DNA of 42,433 bases from contig NMRA01000749.1 of the NCBI GenBank assembly GCA_002633005.1, positions 126,001 through 168,433 of the forward strand. The letters run 5' to 3'. The DNA is from Phoronis australis. Taxonomy: Eukaryota > Phoronida > Phoronidae. Shown here piece after piece: positions 13,001 to 21,600 of the stretch (positions within the stretch are counted from its first letter, which is position 1; every line of letters starts with the position of its first letter). The position numbers and the translations under genes are program-made. A model generated the notes under the pieces. It worked only from the letters and a program-made list of their open reading frames with translations, was not told the origin of the DNA and did not search any database.

Positions 13001-15706
13001 AGGCGGACATTCCACAGCTAATTGCTTGCGCAGAGGAGGTAGTAACATTTTTGTAACAAATCGATGTCAAGTGTAGCCCGATTGTGAATCAGATCAGTTG
13101 ATCCATTCTTGTTGTTTTATTTACCGATTTATATTCTACATTTCGTGAAACAATAGTATCCTTGGGAGGATCTGGATCGCCTTATTTAGTTTCAGATTTA
13201 TTTTCTACGTTATGAATCTGACAGGAATGTTAATTAATGTTAAATGTTTTGCGAAGCATGTATGACGCAGATTTGTACAATTTTTCGAACATTAATGCAA
13301 AACAAACAATGGCAGTTATAGTGTTGCAGAACATTCATCATTTATAAAAACTTCCTTTCAGTTTTTTATGTGCGTTCACAATGATAATGCATAAGGTCTG
13401 ACAACCTATTCAAGCTCTACTACTGCAGGTGATTCATAAGGTTTGACAATCTATCCAGGTTTTATATACTGTAGGTGATTCATAAGGTCTGACAACCTAT
13501 TCAGACTCTAATACTGTAGGTTATTCATAAGGTCAAACACCAGAGTCAAATTTTGAAGGCTTGTTGCTTGTGATTACAGCAAATTTGAAAGACATTTTTC
13601 AAGACCCAAATGGGTATTTTGTCCTGTTGTTGATTTATACTGTATTGTTACTGTATGTTTACTTGATAGCATAAATGGTGGGTTGAAGCAGAGTTCATTG
13701 TAAATTTGCGTTGACGTAATTTTCTTGGAACTTGTAAGCATTTACATTGTATGGATTTGAACCACCGGTTGCATTGTTTTTGCTTTTGATCTTCAAAGGT
13801 TCTACTGCATGAGCTGAGGGAATGTGTTGAGAAGGCCAAGGAAAGTTGGGAGGAACATGAACAACATGTGAATGAGATGTTGAAAGACCAACTGAAGGTA
13901 GACTCCTGTGTATTGTTCATTAATGGTCATTATTTAATCACCGTTTCCACTTTCCAGTTATTGAACTTTTGAACCAACAAAGCGTAAAAAAATTATTGCT
14001 GGCGGTCTGGCACATGCTGTACCAAACTTGTGCAGGCTGCTCTGGTGAACCGTTGCACTGGTCACCTGGAACCATTTTTGTGCTTTATTGCTATTTAGTT
14101 AAAACCGAGCTGACCAGCTGGAGACCTGACTTAACGGTCTAGCAGTGTGCCCTAGTGGCATTCGAACCCACGACCTTGAGTAAAGAAAGTAAACACTTAT
14201 ACCAGCTGGCCACACTGCCTCCTCCCAACTAAAGCTAGGCCATAATGCGCGTATTACCTGTGTATTACTTTTAACACTTTTCTATTGATTGAAATTTTAA
14301 AGTTGAATTTAGCACTGTTTAGGTATTTAATATCACTATTACCTGGGAACATTCCATTTCACACAATGGGGTGCTGAATGTTTTGATTTCATTTTGTAAT
14401 CTTTACACTTTTTGGATTCTTTGGTCGGAATGGAGCTCGTGGTATTTTTGGCTCGATAAAGTTCTTCATTCTTGTTGAACCTTACGTTGAAGTCGGCCAT
14501 TTTTGGTCCATTCATGAAGTTCCCAACATTAAGGAAAGCTGATGCTTTTTGGAATTATTCTTAATGAAGGTGCAAATACTGGTTATCTTAGACATATTTT
14601 TACAGAATACGTAAGTTATTCTCCAAGAGCCTGTTTGTAACACTATAGTGCCTCACAATATTTTTGCGCACAGAGTTTAAACGCAAATATGACAAAACAT
14701 ATGACTGGTTATCAGTCTCTGTTTAGACTCTGTGCCAAAAACATTATAAAGTTATGAAGTTTTGTGAAATGAATCCTTATTTGCTGCGAAATAGCAGTTG
14801 GCATAACTATGTTTCTTTGTTCCACAGTGATGACTGATGGAACTTGGACAGTTTAACCCATCACACGGTGCTCATTGAAAAACACCAACATTGTCACTCA
14901 AGTTGCTTGTCCAGGTTGTGCGCATGCAATGTGGTCTCAGTATAAAAACCTGGTTGTGTTGATCTGTCTTAGTGCTCTTTATTCTGTAGAGATAACATTC
15001 CAATACCAGTGTCCTGAAATGAACATTCTGATGAGTGACTGACTTTGTTGTGAGATTGACTTAGTTTTCAAAGTGTGAGTCACTTCTGGATTAAGACAGA
15101 CGAGCAATATTGGAGAACATCTGCCCAGATTAGGTAGTTCTCTTTGCCAGCCCTGAAACTTACAATGTAGAAGAAAACTTTTGCTTACATAAGAACATGA
15201 AAGATACAACAACTTCATAAATGTAATAACCACCATGACAACTGACTCACAGATGTGCAGCATTGTGGGTAATTATTGTTGAATCTAGAGTGGCGCTGCG
15301 GTAACTCAGGACAGGCTTATCCTTAAAATGTGGTTCCTACTGTCTATTTCACAAATTCATAGCTCATAACAAGAATTTTTTAGTCCAAAGTTAACAGTTC
15401 ATGTTTCAAAGTTTAATGACTAATTAAATCACGAGTAATGTTCTTTTGTTTTAGAATCACCGACTTATCAAACTGTCAAAACGACTGACTGCTCAGGACG
15501 GGTCGCGTCATGTCAGAGGACACATGTTGAATCGCTGCGATCAAATCCTCACATCGATCAAGATCCAGATGGCTTCAAAGTGTTCCCATAGAAACTTCCA
15601 GTGTTCAAAAGAGGAGCTTGAAACACTACACATGAAATTGCTGGAGCTGCTTGTTGAACACTCTGCTATTTCTTCAGCCTTTGTGACAGTTGGTTCTTTT
15701 CATTGA
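4032..15706 (+). CDS. FYVE zinc-finger protein, rabenosyn-like, multi-exon, 5' end not found
   Basis: Predicted endosomal adaptor. Exons: 4032-4155, 7572-7772, 8431-8628, 9216-9311, 9918-10025, 11114-11230, 11639-11752, 13799-13897, 15455-15706 (stop). All joins are phase 0 with consensus borders. A FYVE-like finger spans 7572-8500: CKVC, then RYHCNVC, CSNRTC and LRVCVNC give four Cys pairs. It is followed by a long helical region (KYIDVSLKMQKTQTKIGEQL; CQQVIVKNMIRAYCDYYLE) that resembles, from memory, the segment after the FYVE finger in rabenosyn-5. Oddities: the PI3P-binding (R/K)(R/K)HHCR motif is QKRYHCN, no WxxD precedes it, the third Cys pair is CX4C, and there is a long insert before RVC. 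No NPF-rich C-terminus is visible. The coding start must lie upstream of 4032. Exons at about 12450-12510 and 12925-13038 are second copies from the allelic junction. FYVE-class assignment is fairly safe; orthology is tentative. Confidence 0.6.
4156..4974. other. Intron sequence of the FYVE gene
   Basis: AT-rich intron sequence after the donor at 4156. Short open frames here look like chance. Nothing else recognised before the TIR element at 4975. Confidence 0.4.
4975..5222. mobile_element. MITE-like TIR element (GGGCCTGTT ends), 248 bp
   Basis: The left end GGGCCTGTTGTAAGAAACTGACTTA and right end …TAAGTCACTTTTGTTGGAACAGGCCC are imperfect inverted repeats. The interior carries repeated AAGATTTGTCTTA blocks, as subterminal sites do in short non-autonomous DNA transposons. 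No coding capacity. A target duplication is not clear. Confidence 0.55.
5465..7560 (-). mobile_element. Penelope-like retroelement, 5'-truncated, antisense in intron
   Basis: The element contains the RT/GIY-YIG ORF (7566-5728) and a 3' tail from 5727 to about 5465. The 3' terminus is supported by a second copy: the last ~118 bp of the tail recur at 13091-13212, ending at the same ACGTTA. The 5' side is cut off before the usual N-terminal region and stops within tens of bases of the splice acceptor of the FYVE exon at 7572, so the exact left junction (7530-7566) is uncertain. Confidence 0.75.
5728..7566 (-). CDS. Penelope-like element RT with GIY-YIG endonuclease
   Basis: Reverse transcriptase plus nuclease that copies the element into new sites. 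In the 612-codon open frame: WDKGSAVVIMGKQKYID at about 14-30, RT block LDVKSLYTNIP at 159-169 (catalytic Asp), GTAMGTRVAPTFANLFM at 219-235, RYIDD at 255-259 (catalytic Asp pair), a Cys linker CNKTRCKMC at 478-486, then a GIY-YIG nuclease with IIYLITC at 517 and YVGQT at 530, and a probable catalytic Glu in REQYW near 592. There is no internal stop, so the insertion is young or the frame intact by luck. The N-terminal 100-200 residues normal for the family are absent; the first ~12 codons may be host intron read by chance. Transcription is opposite to the host gene. Confidence 0.88.
   Translation of the reverse strand: MSTNATCTKNSSIWDKGSAVVIMGKQKYIDEALRQLNDTAYYKLLDNNPNTKHISLITKTILNAFHLGHIDKDTKNYLIPNDAQPSRFYLLPKIHKEGNPGRPIIASNNCPTEKISQFADYHLQQFVPTLPSYVKDMNHFINIIKNISDLPKNALLVTLDVKSLYTNIPQHEGIEACTKFLSQRNNPNVPTSFIRPLLEHVLTMNHFTFNNNHYLQILGTAMGTRVAPTFANLFMGNLENSFIKSCSEKPLLWLRYIDDIFMIWTHGPQKLDVFLENINKFHPTIKFTHDISQNKVSFLDVTITLNNDKLETDLFCKETDKHQYLSYHSCHPFHCKKSLPYSLALRIRRICSEETSFNNRLKELKYYLIQRHFPLHLIHKQFDKVRSITRNESLRTKTKGNTTNRIPFITMFNPCLNGISHVFKKHLSTLHISPQMKNLFPHPPIISWRKCKNLKNYLVKANIDNIHQTDKPIGNTQCNKTRCKMCNFINDSTFFQSSQTNENFEIKHYSDCTTNNIIYLITCKKCSIQYVGQTQHNLQTRFRNHRFNIIHKNISDTIGNHFNSKNHNIQDLSVQIIEKLQHPSTPHRLKREQYWIDKLNTIEPHGLNIKTS
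7572..7772 (+). CDS. FYVE gene exon with first half of the finger
   Basis: The acceptor CATTTCAG ends at 7571 and the donor GTGAGT starts at 7773, which keeps phase 0 into SPTVEPD at 8431. A GTGTGAG donor two bases earlier would put a stop in the next exon, so 7773 is preferred. The exon carries six of the eight zinc-binding Cys candidates. Confidence 0.7.
7773..8430. other. FYVE gene intron with (GT)n
   Basis: AT-rich intron. A (GT)n run lies at about 8318-8335. No element or conserved frame recognised. Confidence 0.45.
8629..9215. other. FYVE gene intron, nothing recognised
   Basis: Between the donor at 8629 and the acceptor ending at 9215. A short open frame at 8793-8984 has no flanking splice consensus that I trust. 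Confidence 0.4.
9312..9917. other. FYVE gene intron, nothing recognised
   Basis: AT-rich intron between the donor at 9312 and the acceptor ending at 9917. Confidence 0.4.
10026..10775. other. FYVE gene intron, left part
   Basis: AT-rich sequence after the donor at 10026, with no recognised element before the minisatellite. Confidence 0.4.
10776..11105. repeat. Minisatellite, unit about 17 bp (CACATTGGTCTTTGCAA)
   Basis: About twenty degenerate units of a TTGCAAC-containing motif fill the end of the intron and run to within ~10 bp of the acceptor at 11111-11113. The unit includes a pyrimidine-rich TCTTTGC stretch, so the array itself supplies the region where branch point and polypyrimidine tract should be. 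Open frames crossing it are repeat artefacts. Confidence 0.8.
11170..12054 (+). other. Haplotype/contig copy A of FYVE-gene segment
   Basis: Matches 12450-13460 with scattered substitutions and small indels in the introns and very few exon changes. It contains the 3' part of exon 11114-11230 and exon 11639-11752. Copy A ends in a TIR element at 12055 and then an N at 12449. Copy B has no TIR element at the matching place (13457-13460). Confidence 0.7.
12055..12448 (-). mobile_element. TIR element (CAGGGCTTGGAAT family), truncated at assembly gap
   Basis: It starts with CAGGGCTTGGAATTTTCC and continues through several TTTCCGC/CCGCGGAAA blocks. The whole stretch matches the reverse complement of the full-length copy at 32566-33040 and stops at the N at 12449. 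The matching site in copy B (13457-13460) is uninterrupted, so this is an insertion present on one allele only, if the two copies are alleles. Confidence 0.7.
12450..13460 (+). other. Haplotype/contig copy B of FYVE-gene segment
   Basis: Second copy of 11170-12054 starting immediately after the single N. It holds a repeat of the exon end (12450-12510, donor GTGAGT) and of the whole next exon (12925-13038); both encode the same residues as copy A. Copy B carries a 122-bp Penelope tail at 13091-13212 that copy A lacks. The duplicated exons should not both be placed in one transcript. Confidence 0.7.
13091..13212 (+). mobile_element. Penelope-like element 3'-end fragment with target duplication
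   Basis: Reverse complement of 5465-5582 with only a few mismatches, i.e. the last ~118 bp of the Penelope-like element. It is flanked by TGAATC on both sides (13085-13090 and 13213-13218), and the empty site is seen once in copy A near 11805. This fits target-primed insertion with extreme 5' truncation. Confidence 0.75.
13985..14225 (-). mobile_element. tRNA-derived SINE candidate
   Basis: On the minus strand a box-A-like TGGCCAGCTGGT (about 14204-14215) and a box-B-like GGGTTCGAATGCC (about 14157-14170) sit in the order and spacing of a tRNA-type internal pol III promoter. A non-tRNA body follows toward 13985. It does not fold as an obvious intact tRNA. Ends are approximate. Confidence 0.5.
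14226..15454. other. Last intron of the FYVE gene, right part
   Basis: AT-rich intron between the SINE candidate and the acceptor ending at 15454. I see no further element or exon. Confidence 0.4.
15455..15706 (+). CDS. Last coding exon of FYVE gene
   Basis: The acceptor TTGTTTTAG ends at 15454. The 84-codon exon starts NHRLIKLSKRL, is helix-prone (CSKEELETLHMKLLELLVEH) and ends in TGA. A candidate AATAAA follows at 15899. The protein stops soon after its helical region, shorter than vertebrate rabenosyn-5 as I recall it. Confidence 0.6.
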   Translation, partial: NHRLIKLSKRLTAQDGSRHVRGHMLNRCDQILTSIKIQMASKCSHRNFQCSKEELETLHMKLLELLVEHSAISSAFVTVGSFH

Positions 15707-15898
15707 ACGTTGCATGTTTTCTAGTGGAAATTTTTGGTTACCCAAAGAGGAACTTAAAAGACTTCCTTCGGATAGCTAAGTCCTGATTCAACTCTCTTCT
15801 TTTGTGAAGGTAAAAAAACGTTGTACGATTTAACTGGTTTTCGAAAACATAGGCCACTAACATACTTCTGAGCTGAGTCGGACAAGTGAACACTAAAC

Positions 15899-15904
15899 AA
15901 TAAA
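15899..15904 (+). terminator. Poly(A) signal candidate (AATAAA)
   Basis: About 190 bp downstream of the FYVE-gene stop codon and the nearest AATAAA to it. Positional evidence only. Confidence 0.4.
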
Positions 15905-16411
15905 GCTGTCGGCATTAGACTTTCACATGATGAACTACTTTTTATGTAAAATAGTGCTAAGCATGAAAGCTGTGCATGTATACAAAACTCTGGATTTCCA
16001 ATGTTATGGATAAATACTGCAGAATCAAAGAATTAGAATGGCGCTTTGGTACTTCAGGATGTGGCTTTTACTGTAGGTCATAGTTGAGTTTCATGATGCA
16101 CCTACATTTAGTTTGTGTCGCACTGACGTCTTTTCCTTGAAGAGAGGAGGGTGTGTATTGTGTTGTCGCAAGATCTAAAATGTGCAATGTCACTGTTAAG
16201 ATTGACTGCTGCATGTGGATTTCACATGTTTTCATTGACATTACTGAGAGTGGTGAATCCCGGATTTTCACTGAGTGGTTTGTTCCTAAATTGAACTCGT
16301 TGTTGGATTGTGTCAAAAGTGTTATTTAGATTTACATGCTTGCTATTTCCCCTTTATGTACTTAGGTGTGTTACGAATCTACCTTGTGTCAATAATAAGA
16401 TGGCTGTGTTA

Positions 16412-16664
16412 TTCCTCGGCCATGTTCAATAAGGTAACTCGACCCAGTTGTTCATTTTGTGTGTCCGACCACGTTCAATAAGGTAACTCGACCCAGTTGT
16501 TCATTTTATGTGTCCGACCTTGTTCAATAAGGTTACTGGACCCAGTTGTTCATGTTATGTGTCCGACCTTGTTCAATAAGGTTACTCGACCCAGTTATTC
16601 ATGTTATGTGTCCGACCTTATTCAATAAGGTTACTCGACCCAGTTGTTCATGTTATGTGTCCGA
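16412..16664. repeat. 49-bp minisatellite, five units
   Basis: Five units of about 49 bp containing TTCAATAAGGTTACTCGACC and CAGTTGTTCATGTTATGTG. Units 3-5 are nearly identical and units 1-2 more diverged, as in an array growing at one end. Confidence 0.85.
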
Positions 16665-18391
16665 CGATGGAGGCCAGCAACAGAGAATTGTCAGCTCTTC
16701 TCAAGCCCTGTTATCATTTCTAACCTGAAGTATCTAACGAGTTTGTTCAAAATATATTTTTTTCTGACGGAAGATGGATACATTCCTGCTTAAATATGTG
16801 AGCTGCGGCGAGTCTTGAACTAAATTTTGAAAAGTATGTCTTTGCTATAGTTATTGCTCAGGTACACGTTTGAGTTGTGCAGTTTTTATTTGAATAATAC
16901 TAATGTGCCATATTGATTATGTTTTGCGGTACACTTGAGGTGAATGGTTTGACTAAGTGTGTGCCTTGCTGCAAGTATTTTTTCAATTTCGCTAGATGTG
17001 ATTGGTCAATTTTTTAGTTGAGGTCACATGGATACAGACAAGTACAGTACATGCCAAAAGTATTCTAACAAAATGACCCAGAATTCCCCCAACATTATGT
17101 CTGTGTGGAAGCCAAATTCCTCATCAGCGCAGTCTTCCCTCGTGACCGAGAATGATGGGAGATTTCAGGAAAGTCAGTTGGGAGACTAAGCCATTTTGTA
17201 ATTAGAATTTTGCTGCCGTAATTTTTATTAACACTCAGTTTTATAGAATTATCTGTCATGACGGGGAAAATGGTATTTTGTTTGATTACTTTTGTTTTAT
17301 ACTGTAATTGCATTTCTTCCTGAGATATGTGTGAAAATGAGAAGACTGAAGTTTTAATGAGAAACTTTTGTATGGCTAATACAGAGAGAGAATATAAGAT
17401 AAGAAAAGTTAATTAATGAAGGTAATACGAAAGAAACAAATAAAAAGAAAGTTATGCTTTTTGGTGTCACGGCGGAACAGTAAATCATTTTTAGTAGTTA
17501 GAGTTTATGTGCGTTACCCTGTTTAATAAATACAATTTGACATCTGTACCTGAAGTGTTTTGGTGGTCATGTTTCATTATTGAAGTCACATACTTAGAAA
17601 ACCAAAATTTTTCCAAGGGCAAACTGAGACTTGAGTTGTATTTCCTGACTTTATGTGATGAAAGAAGAATTCATTGATTGATTCTGTAGCTAGTCTCATT
17701 GTTACAATCCTCAATTCTTCTTTAAAGTTACTGTATTTCATTTAAAGGATATGCTGGAAAATTGTACATGAAATCAATGTTATTATTTTTTGGGATTCCT
17801 TGAAAAAGCAACAATTCAATGGCAAGTTGTTGGATTTCTCTTTTTATCTAATAAAGGATCCTGATGGGTTGTATTAATTAGTGAAAAAAACAATCTATCA
17901 TGTAAACTGTGTAGGAGTTAAATCCTAAGTTTAATTAACTAGCAAAATAGAATTCAAGATTTAATTTACTGTTACCAGTTTGTTAAAAGGGCAATATTGT
18001 TGCTTGGAAAGTAGAAAGCATAGTTTTTAAATTTCTTTATAATTGAAATTGTTTAATTGTTTGAGGTATTCAGATTTTTGTTATCATGTGACCAATGCAA
18101 AATACAAGATTTTTTTACATTTCTATTATTTTAGAGGTATACCTGTATTTGATATGTTCTAGTGATTTTTTTGTATTTGAATCGAATGTGCATTTATTGT
18201 ACTTAAATCTATTTCGTCCTGGAATATGAAAAGTAGACTGAAATAGTTGAAAATTGTATGTTCATTAGTATTGTTATTCAGAATCTGGAGAACGTATTAT
18301 TTGTCATTTAAAAATATTGCTTAATAAACACATATTTTTATAAAATTGTGATTTGAATACATTGTCGTTCATTAACCAGTAAGTTGTTAGA
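16665..18391. other. AT-rich intergenic sequence
   Basis: Several AATAAA-type motifs but no convincing frame, RNA gene or element. Confidence 0.4.
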
Positions 18392-19225
18392 TTACCAATT
18401 CCCACTCTTCATATCGTGAGTTATTTTAGAACTGTTAGCATTATGGGAGCACTCTGGGGCAGATCTCTTTATTAATATTATGAGAAATACTAAGGTTTCT
18501 GAACACTGTAATAAAACGTGTTTTTCATCCTCAACATAGAACCAAACAGAGCAGAAACGCTGATCTCTAACTTTCACCAAGTGTCTGCCAATTTCGATTT
18601 TTAGTTTATGATTTGAACATATAAAACGTGCAAGAGCTGTGATTAAATATTTTTGCATATCCTTCTACATTGAGTCCATTTTTAAACAATTTATAAGAAC
18701 CTAATTTACTAAGAGGTCATATTTCGCCCAGCCATTGCTGTTTTTCTGTGTCTTTCCACCTTTTGTACTCATAACTTTTCCTTACCAACTGCTTGGCTGA
18801 CCCAAACAATACCAAGCCCAGTCCTGGGAAGTAGGTTTTACGCGGAGGCCCCTGCTTTCACGATTTCTTTTTGCCAAGTCATGCTGGACCTTATAACATG
18901 ACTAGGTATATCTACTATAGGAGACAATTTCAACAACTTCAACCAATATTTAACAATCCTAGTAAACCTCCTTGACACTAGTGTAGATCTGCCTAACTCA
19001 CCCCTGGCTGCTGAATTAGGGATACTTTGCCCAAGATCTAACTAGAACTTACAAAATCTATTTTGAAGAATCTTGACATTTTGGCAACTGTGAAAACCCC
19101 ACACTTCCGAACCATACGCAACAATAGGACATATTTTAGTATCAAACAATTGTAACCACACATTTACATGAACACTCACTGTATGGAGTTTATTAGGAAA
19201 CTCCTGACAATTTAATGCATCGTAG
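18392..19225 (-). mobile_element. LINE ORF2 C-terminal remnant
   Basis: Minus-strand conceptual translation shows the typical end of a non-LTR retrotransposon ORF2: LFDTKICPIVAYGSEVWG, ARGELGR with RIVKYWLKLL, then after stops and frame breaks a tail with ICSNHKLKIEIGRH and VEDEKHVLLQC. The upstream RT and endonuclease are missing, so this is a dead 5'-truncated copy. The YGSEVWG...GELGR...VKYWLKL arrangement is common in invertebrate jockey/CR1/L2-like LINEs; I do not assign the clade. Confidence 0.7.
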
Positions 19226-19394
19226 GATTTTTTCCTACTAGGTACAGGAAACGGTTTTAATCTTTGTCTCCTGTACTACGACATTCTGTGTCACTCAGAC
19301 AAGAGACACTAGTGGTTATCGTTTGCACAGGATGCATATCTTGATCTATGGCTTTTCATTCTGCGTTTTTATATATTCTTAGCACTTTTCAGTT

Positions 19395-20130
19395 CAATAC
19401 TTTAAAACGGCTATAAACCTGGAAAAACAAATTTTGAGTCAAACCGCTTACCGTTATAAAATTGGTCTCAAATTGTTCCACAGTCAAAACTGTTATCATT
19501 TATTGTGATTTCAGGGCTTGACAGTTCGTTACTGTTGGAGACCAGGGCCTGGTCTCCAATCTTTGTACTCGAAACGAACTCGAAACTATTTTTGGCAATT
19601 TCTCTGCTCCTTTTGTGCGAACTTAAGATAATTGGTTATCAGACTGTGATCGAATACATTATAGTTTATGCAAAGGAGTTTCTAGTTCAAGTTTGCCCTT
19701 GAAGACCCTTATATTCGTGCTACAAACTCGAGTAAAAACTCGAAATTTCGAGTTCAAACTCGAACTTATTGCTTTAATATTGGGTTTACAAACTGTGAAC
19801 TAGGGGCAATAAATTATCTACGAAAGTTATTGTGTACTCGAGCATAGAATAATAGACACTTATCTTGAGTTCGCCCAAAAGTACAGTAGAAAATGCCAAA
19901 CCTAATTTCGAGTTCCATTTCGAGTAAAAAGATTGGAGACCGGGCCCAGGCTCTACGATCGAGCTTGTCACGGCGTGTCATTTTATTCGCCGAGTATGGT
20001 CTTGAGCAGAAAAGCCGAAAGTCAGACCAAAAATCACTTCTCATCTGATTAAGTCACCAGTTAACACCAATTTCATAGCAGTAAGTGTTCCAAGTTAAAA
20101 ACTAGTTTCTTCGACGTAACGCGGATTCAA
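19395..20130. repeat. Repeat region containing a long imperfect inverted repeat
   Basis: Arm 1 (about 19514-19705) and the reverse complement of arm 2 (about 19786-19975) align over nearly 190 bp, including GGTCTCCAATCTTT, ACTCGAAA and GGCGAACTCAAGATAA-like blocks, with an ~80-bp spacer. Adjacent sequence (ACGGCTATAAACC; GCTTGTCACGGCGTGTCATTTTAT) resembles 40790-41000. It is likely a foldback-type or MITE element; ends are not resolved. Confidence 0.55.
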
Positions 20131-20760
20131 AGCCAATTTACACTCGATGTCTTGCTACTGTACGGTAACAGTTAATTCAATCCTCACTCCCATGATGTTC
20201 GTAGGCGTTCGTTCTTATTCATATAGGTTCATGCATCTAAATTCAGAAAAAGCAAAATTGCATCTGCGTGACATGGTAACTTGACATGTAGAATAAAAAC
20301 AACAGTTGCACAACAAAGACGTGACGTCACATCAAGCAGACATCTACTCTTGGCTTTTAACACCTCCAAGCCGGATGTAGCGTTTACAGCCCAGGTATAA
20401 CGGTAAGATCATAATAATTAACAATTTAGGAAATTCTGGCTATTCTCACAATATGTTACGGAGTTGATTTAAAGGGTGACTAATGAATGCTCTGAATAGT
20501 AAACATGACAAATTACGTGACTTGACTTTCATAACGAATGTGTAGCTGCACACTCGGCTTTTTCCTTTTCAGAAATCAATTTTACTTACGAAAGCGAAAC
20601 CTATCACTAAAACGTGGCATTTCGTACTTGTATGCATTTGCGATTTTTTACTTTCCTACTAAGATTTTTTAGTCAAATTCTGTGTCGGCAAAAATGTGAT
20701 AGAATTATGTTCATTTTGTAAAACTGAATCATTTTGAAAGGCAAGCAGTCACTCGAGAGT
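20131..20760. other. Intergenic, upstream of the tail-anchor gene
   Basis: No gene seen. Possible promoter region for the gene whose first donor may be at 20815. Confidence 0.35.
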
Positions 20761-20814
20761 ACCAAACAGTTGGCGTTGATGTTCGTTTCTGAATAAGAGG
20801 TTTTGAGTTCAGCG

Positions 20815-20820
20815 GTAAGT
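20815..20820 (+). other. Candidate 5'-UTR splice donor (GTAAGT)
   Basis: AGCG|GTAAGT is a full-consensus donor with no coding exon before it. It could pair with the acceptor TATTTCCAG ending at 21600. This is inferred. Confidence 0.3.
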
Positions 20821-21019
20821 GACGAGTGACACACAGCTGAAGTTTTTAGCGGTGGTTCTGGAAAGATTTTTTCACGGTTGCTTCATGTCCGTATTCTTTA
20901 CAACTCGTGTGTGTTCGTCACCTTTCCTTATTCAACTTCATAGCCACCAATGTGTAGATTGACCAGCTGCGTCCTTAATTGAAGCATATGTACACTGTGT
21001 GTGAAACTAGTTGATAAAC

Positions 21020-21330
21020 TGGCAGATCGTTATTCCTTTGAGACCATGTTAGAAATCACCCGTTCTACGCTCCACAGAACTTTTTCTTACAAAAAAATTA
21101 AATTTCATTTCAGCAACATACGAAGTCTTAAAGAGTTCCTGTAAACTGAGAGTTCTTTATTCCTTGAAAGCATGTTCAGGGCATAAAACGATACTCCGAG
21201 ATCATCTGACTTGTAAAACTTGGAGTTGATCCTAACTATTTGGGCTTGCGCTCCACACAGCTATTTCCAAAACATGATTTTAATTTCTTTTCAGCAACGT
21301 ACGAAGTCTTTAATAATATACCGGTAATCG
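21020..21330. repeat. Two-unit degenerate duplication
   Basis: Both units contain GCTCCACA…TTTCAGCAAC(A/G)TACGAAGTCT (about 21070-21130 and 21248-21315), preceded by TTATTCCTTTGA…ATGTT-like sequence. Each has a TTTCAG that could act as a 3' splice site in a 5'-UTR. Confidence 0.45.
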
Positions 21331-21432
21331 TTAAGTAATCGAATAACGTGGATGTCTTATTGTTGAGCTGTGATATATGAACAATTAATTGGAAATGTTT
21401 ATCAATACTCATGAAACGCGGCCCTGTGTAGA

Positions 21433-21525
21433 GTTCAGTTGCCAAAATCACGTGCTGTTATTGAAAATACCCGGTAATATCTCGCGTAATCTTGCTTTTC
21501 TAGCTAGGTATTAGCGTTACTGAAC
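21433..21525. mobile_element. MITE (GTTCAGT ends), 93 bp
   Basis: It begins GTTCAGT and ends ACTGAAC. The interior shares TCTCGCGTAATCTTGC with the reverse complement of the element at 25479-25619. Non-coding. Confidence 0.6.
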
Positions 21526-21600
21526 TTTACCATGGTCTCAAGCAAAAACGAACGAGTTCTTTCCAATTCTTTAGCTCAATAAACACATTTATATTTCCAG

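Noticed and set aside
14157-14215. Genuine tRNA gene
   Set aside because: A- and B-box words are present, but the flanks do not pair into an acceptor stem and the B box is imperfect; a SINE head fits better.
16412-16664. CRISPR-like array
   Set aside because: The units are contiguous 49-bp repeats without unique spacers, in a eukaryotic context.
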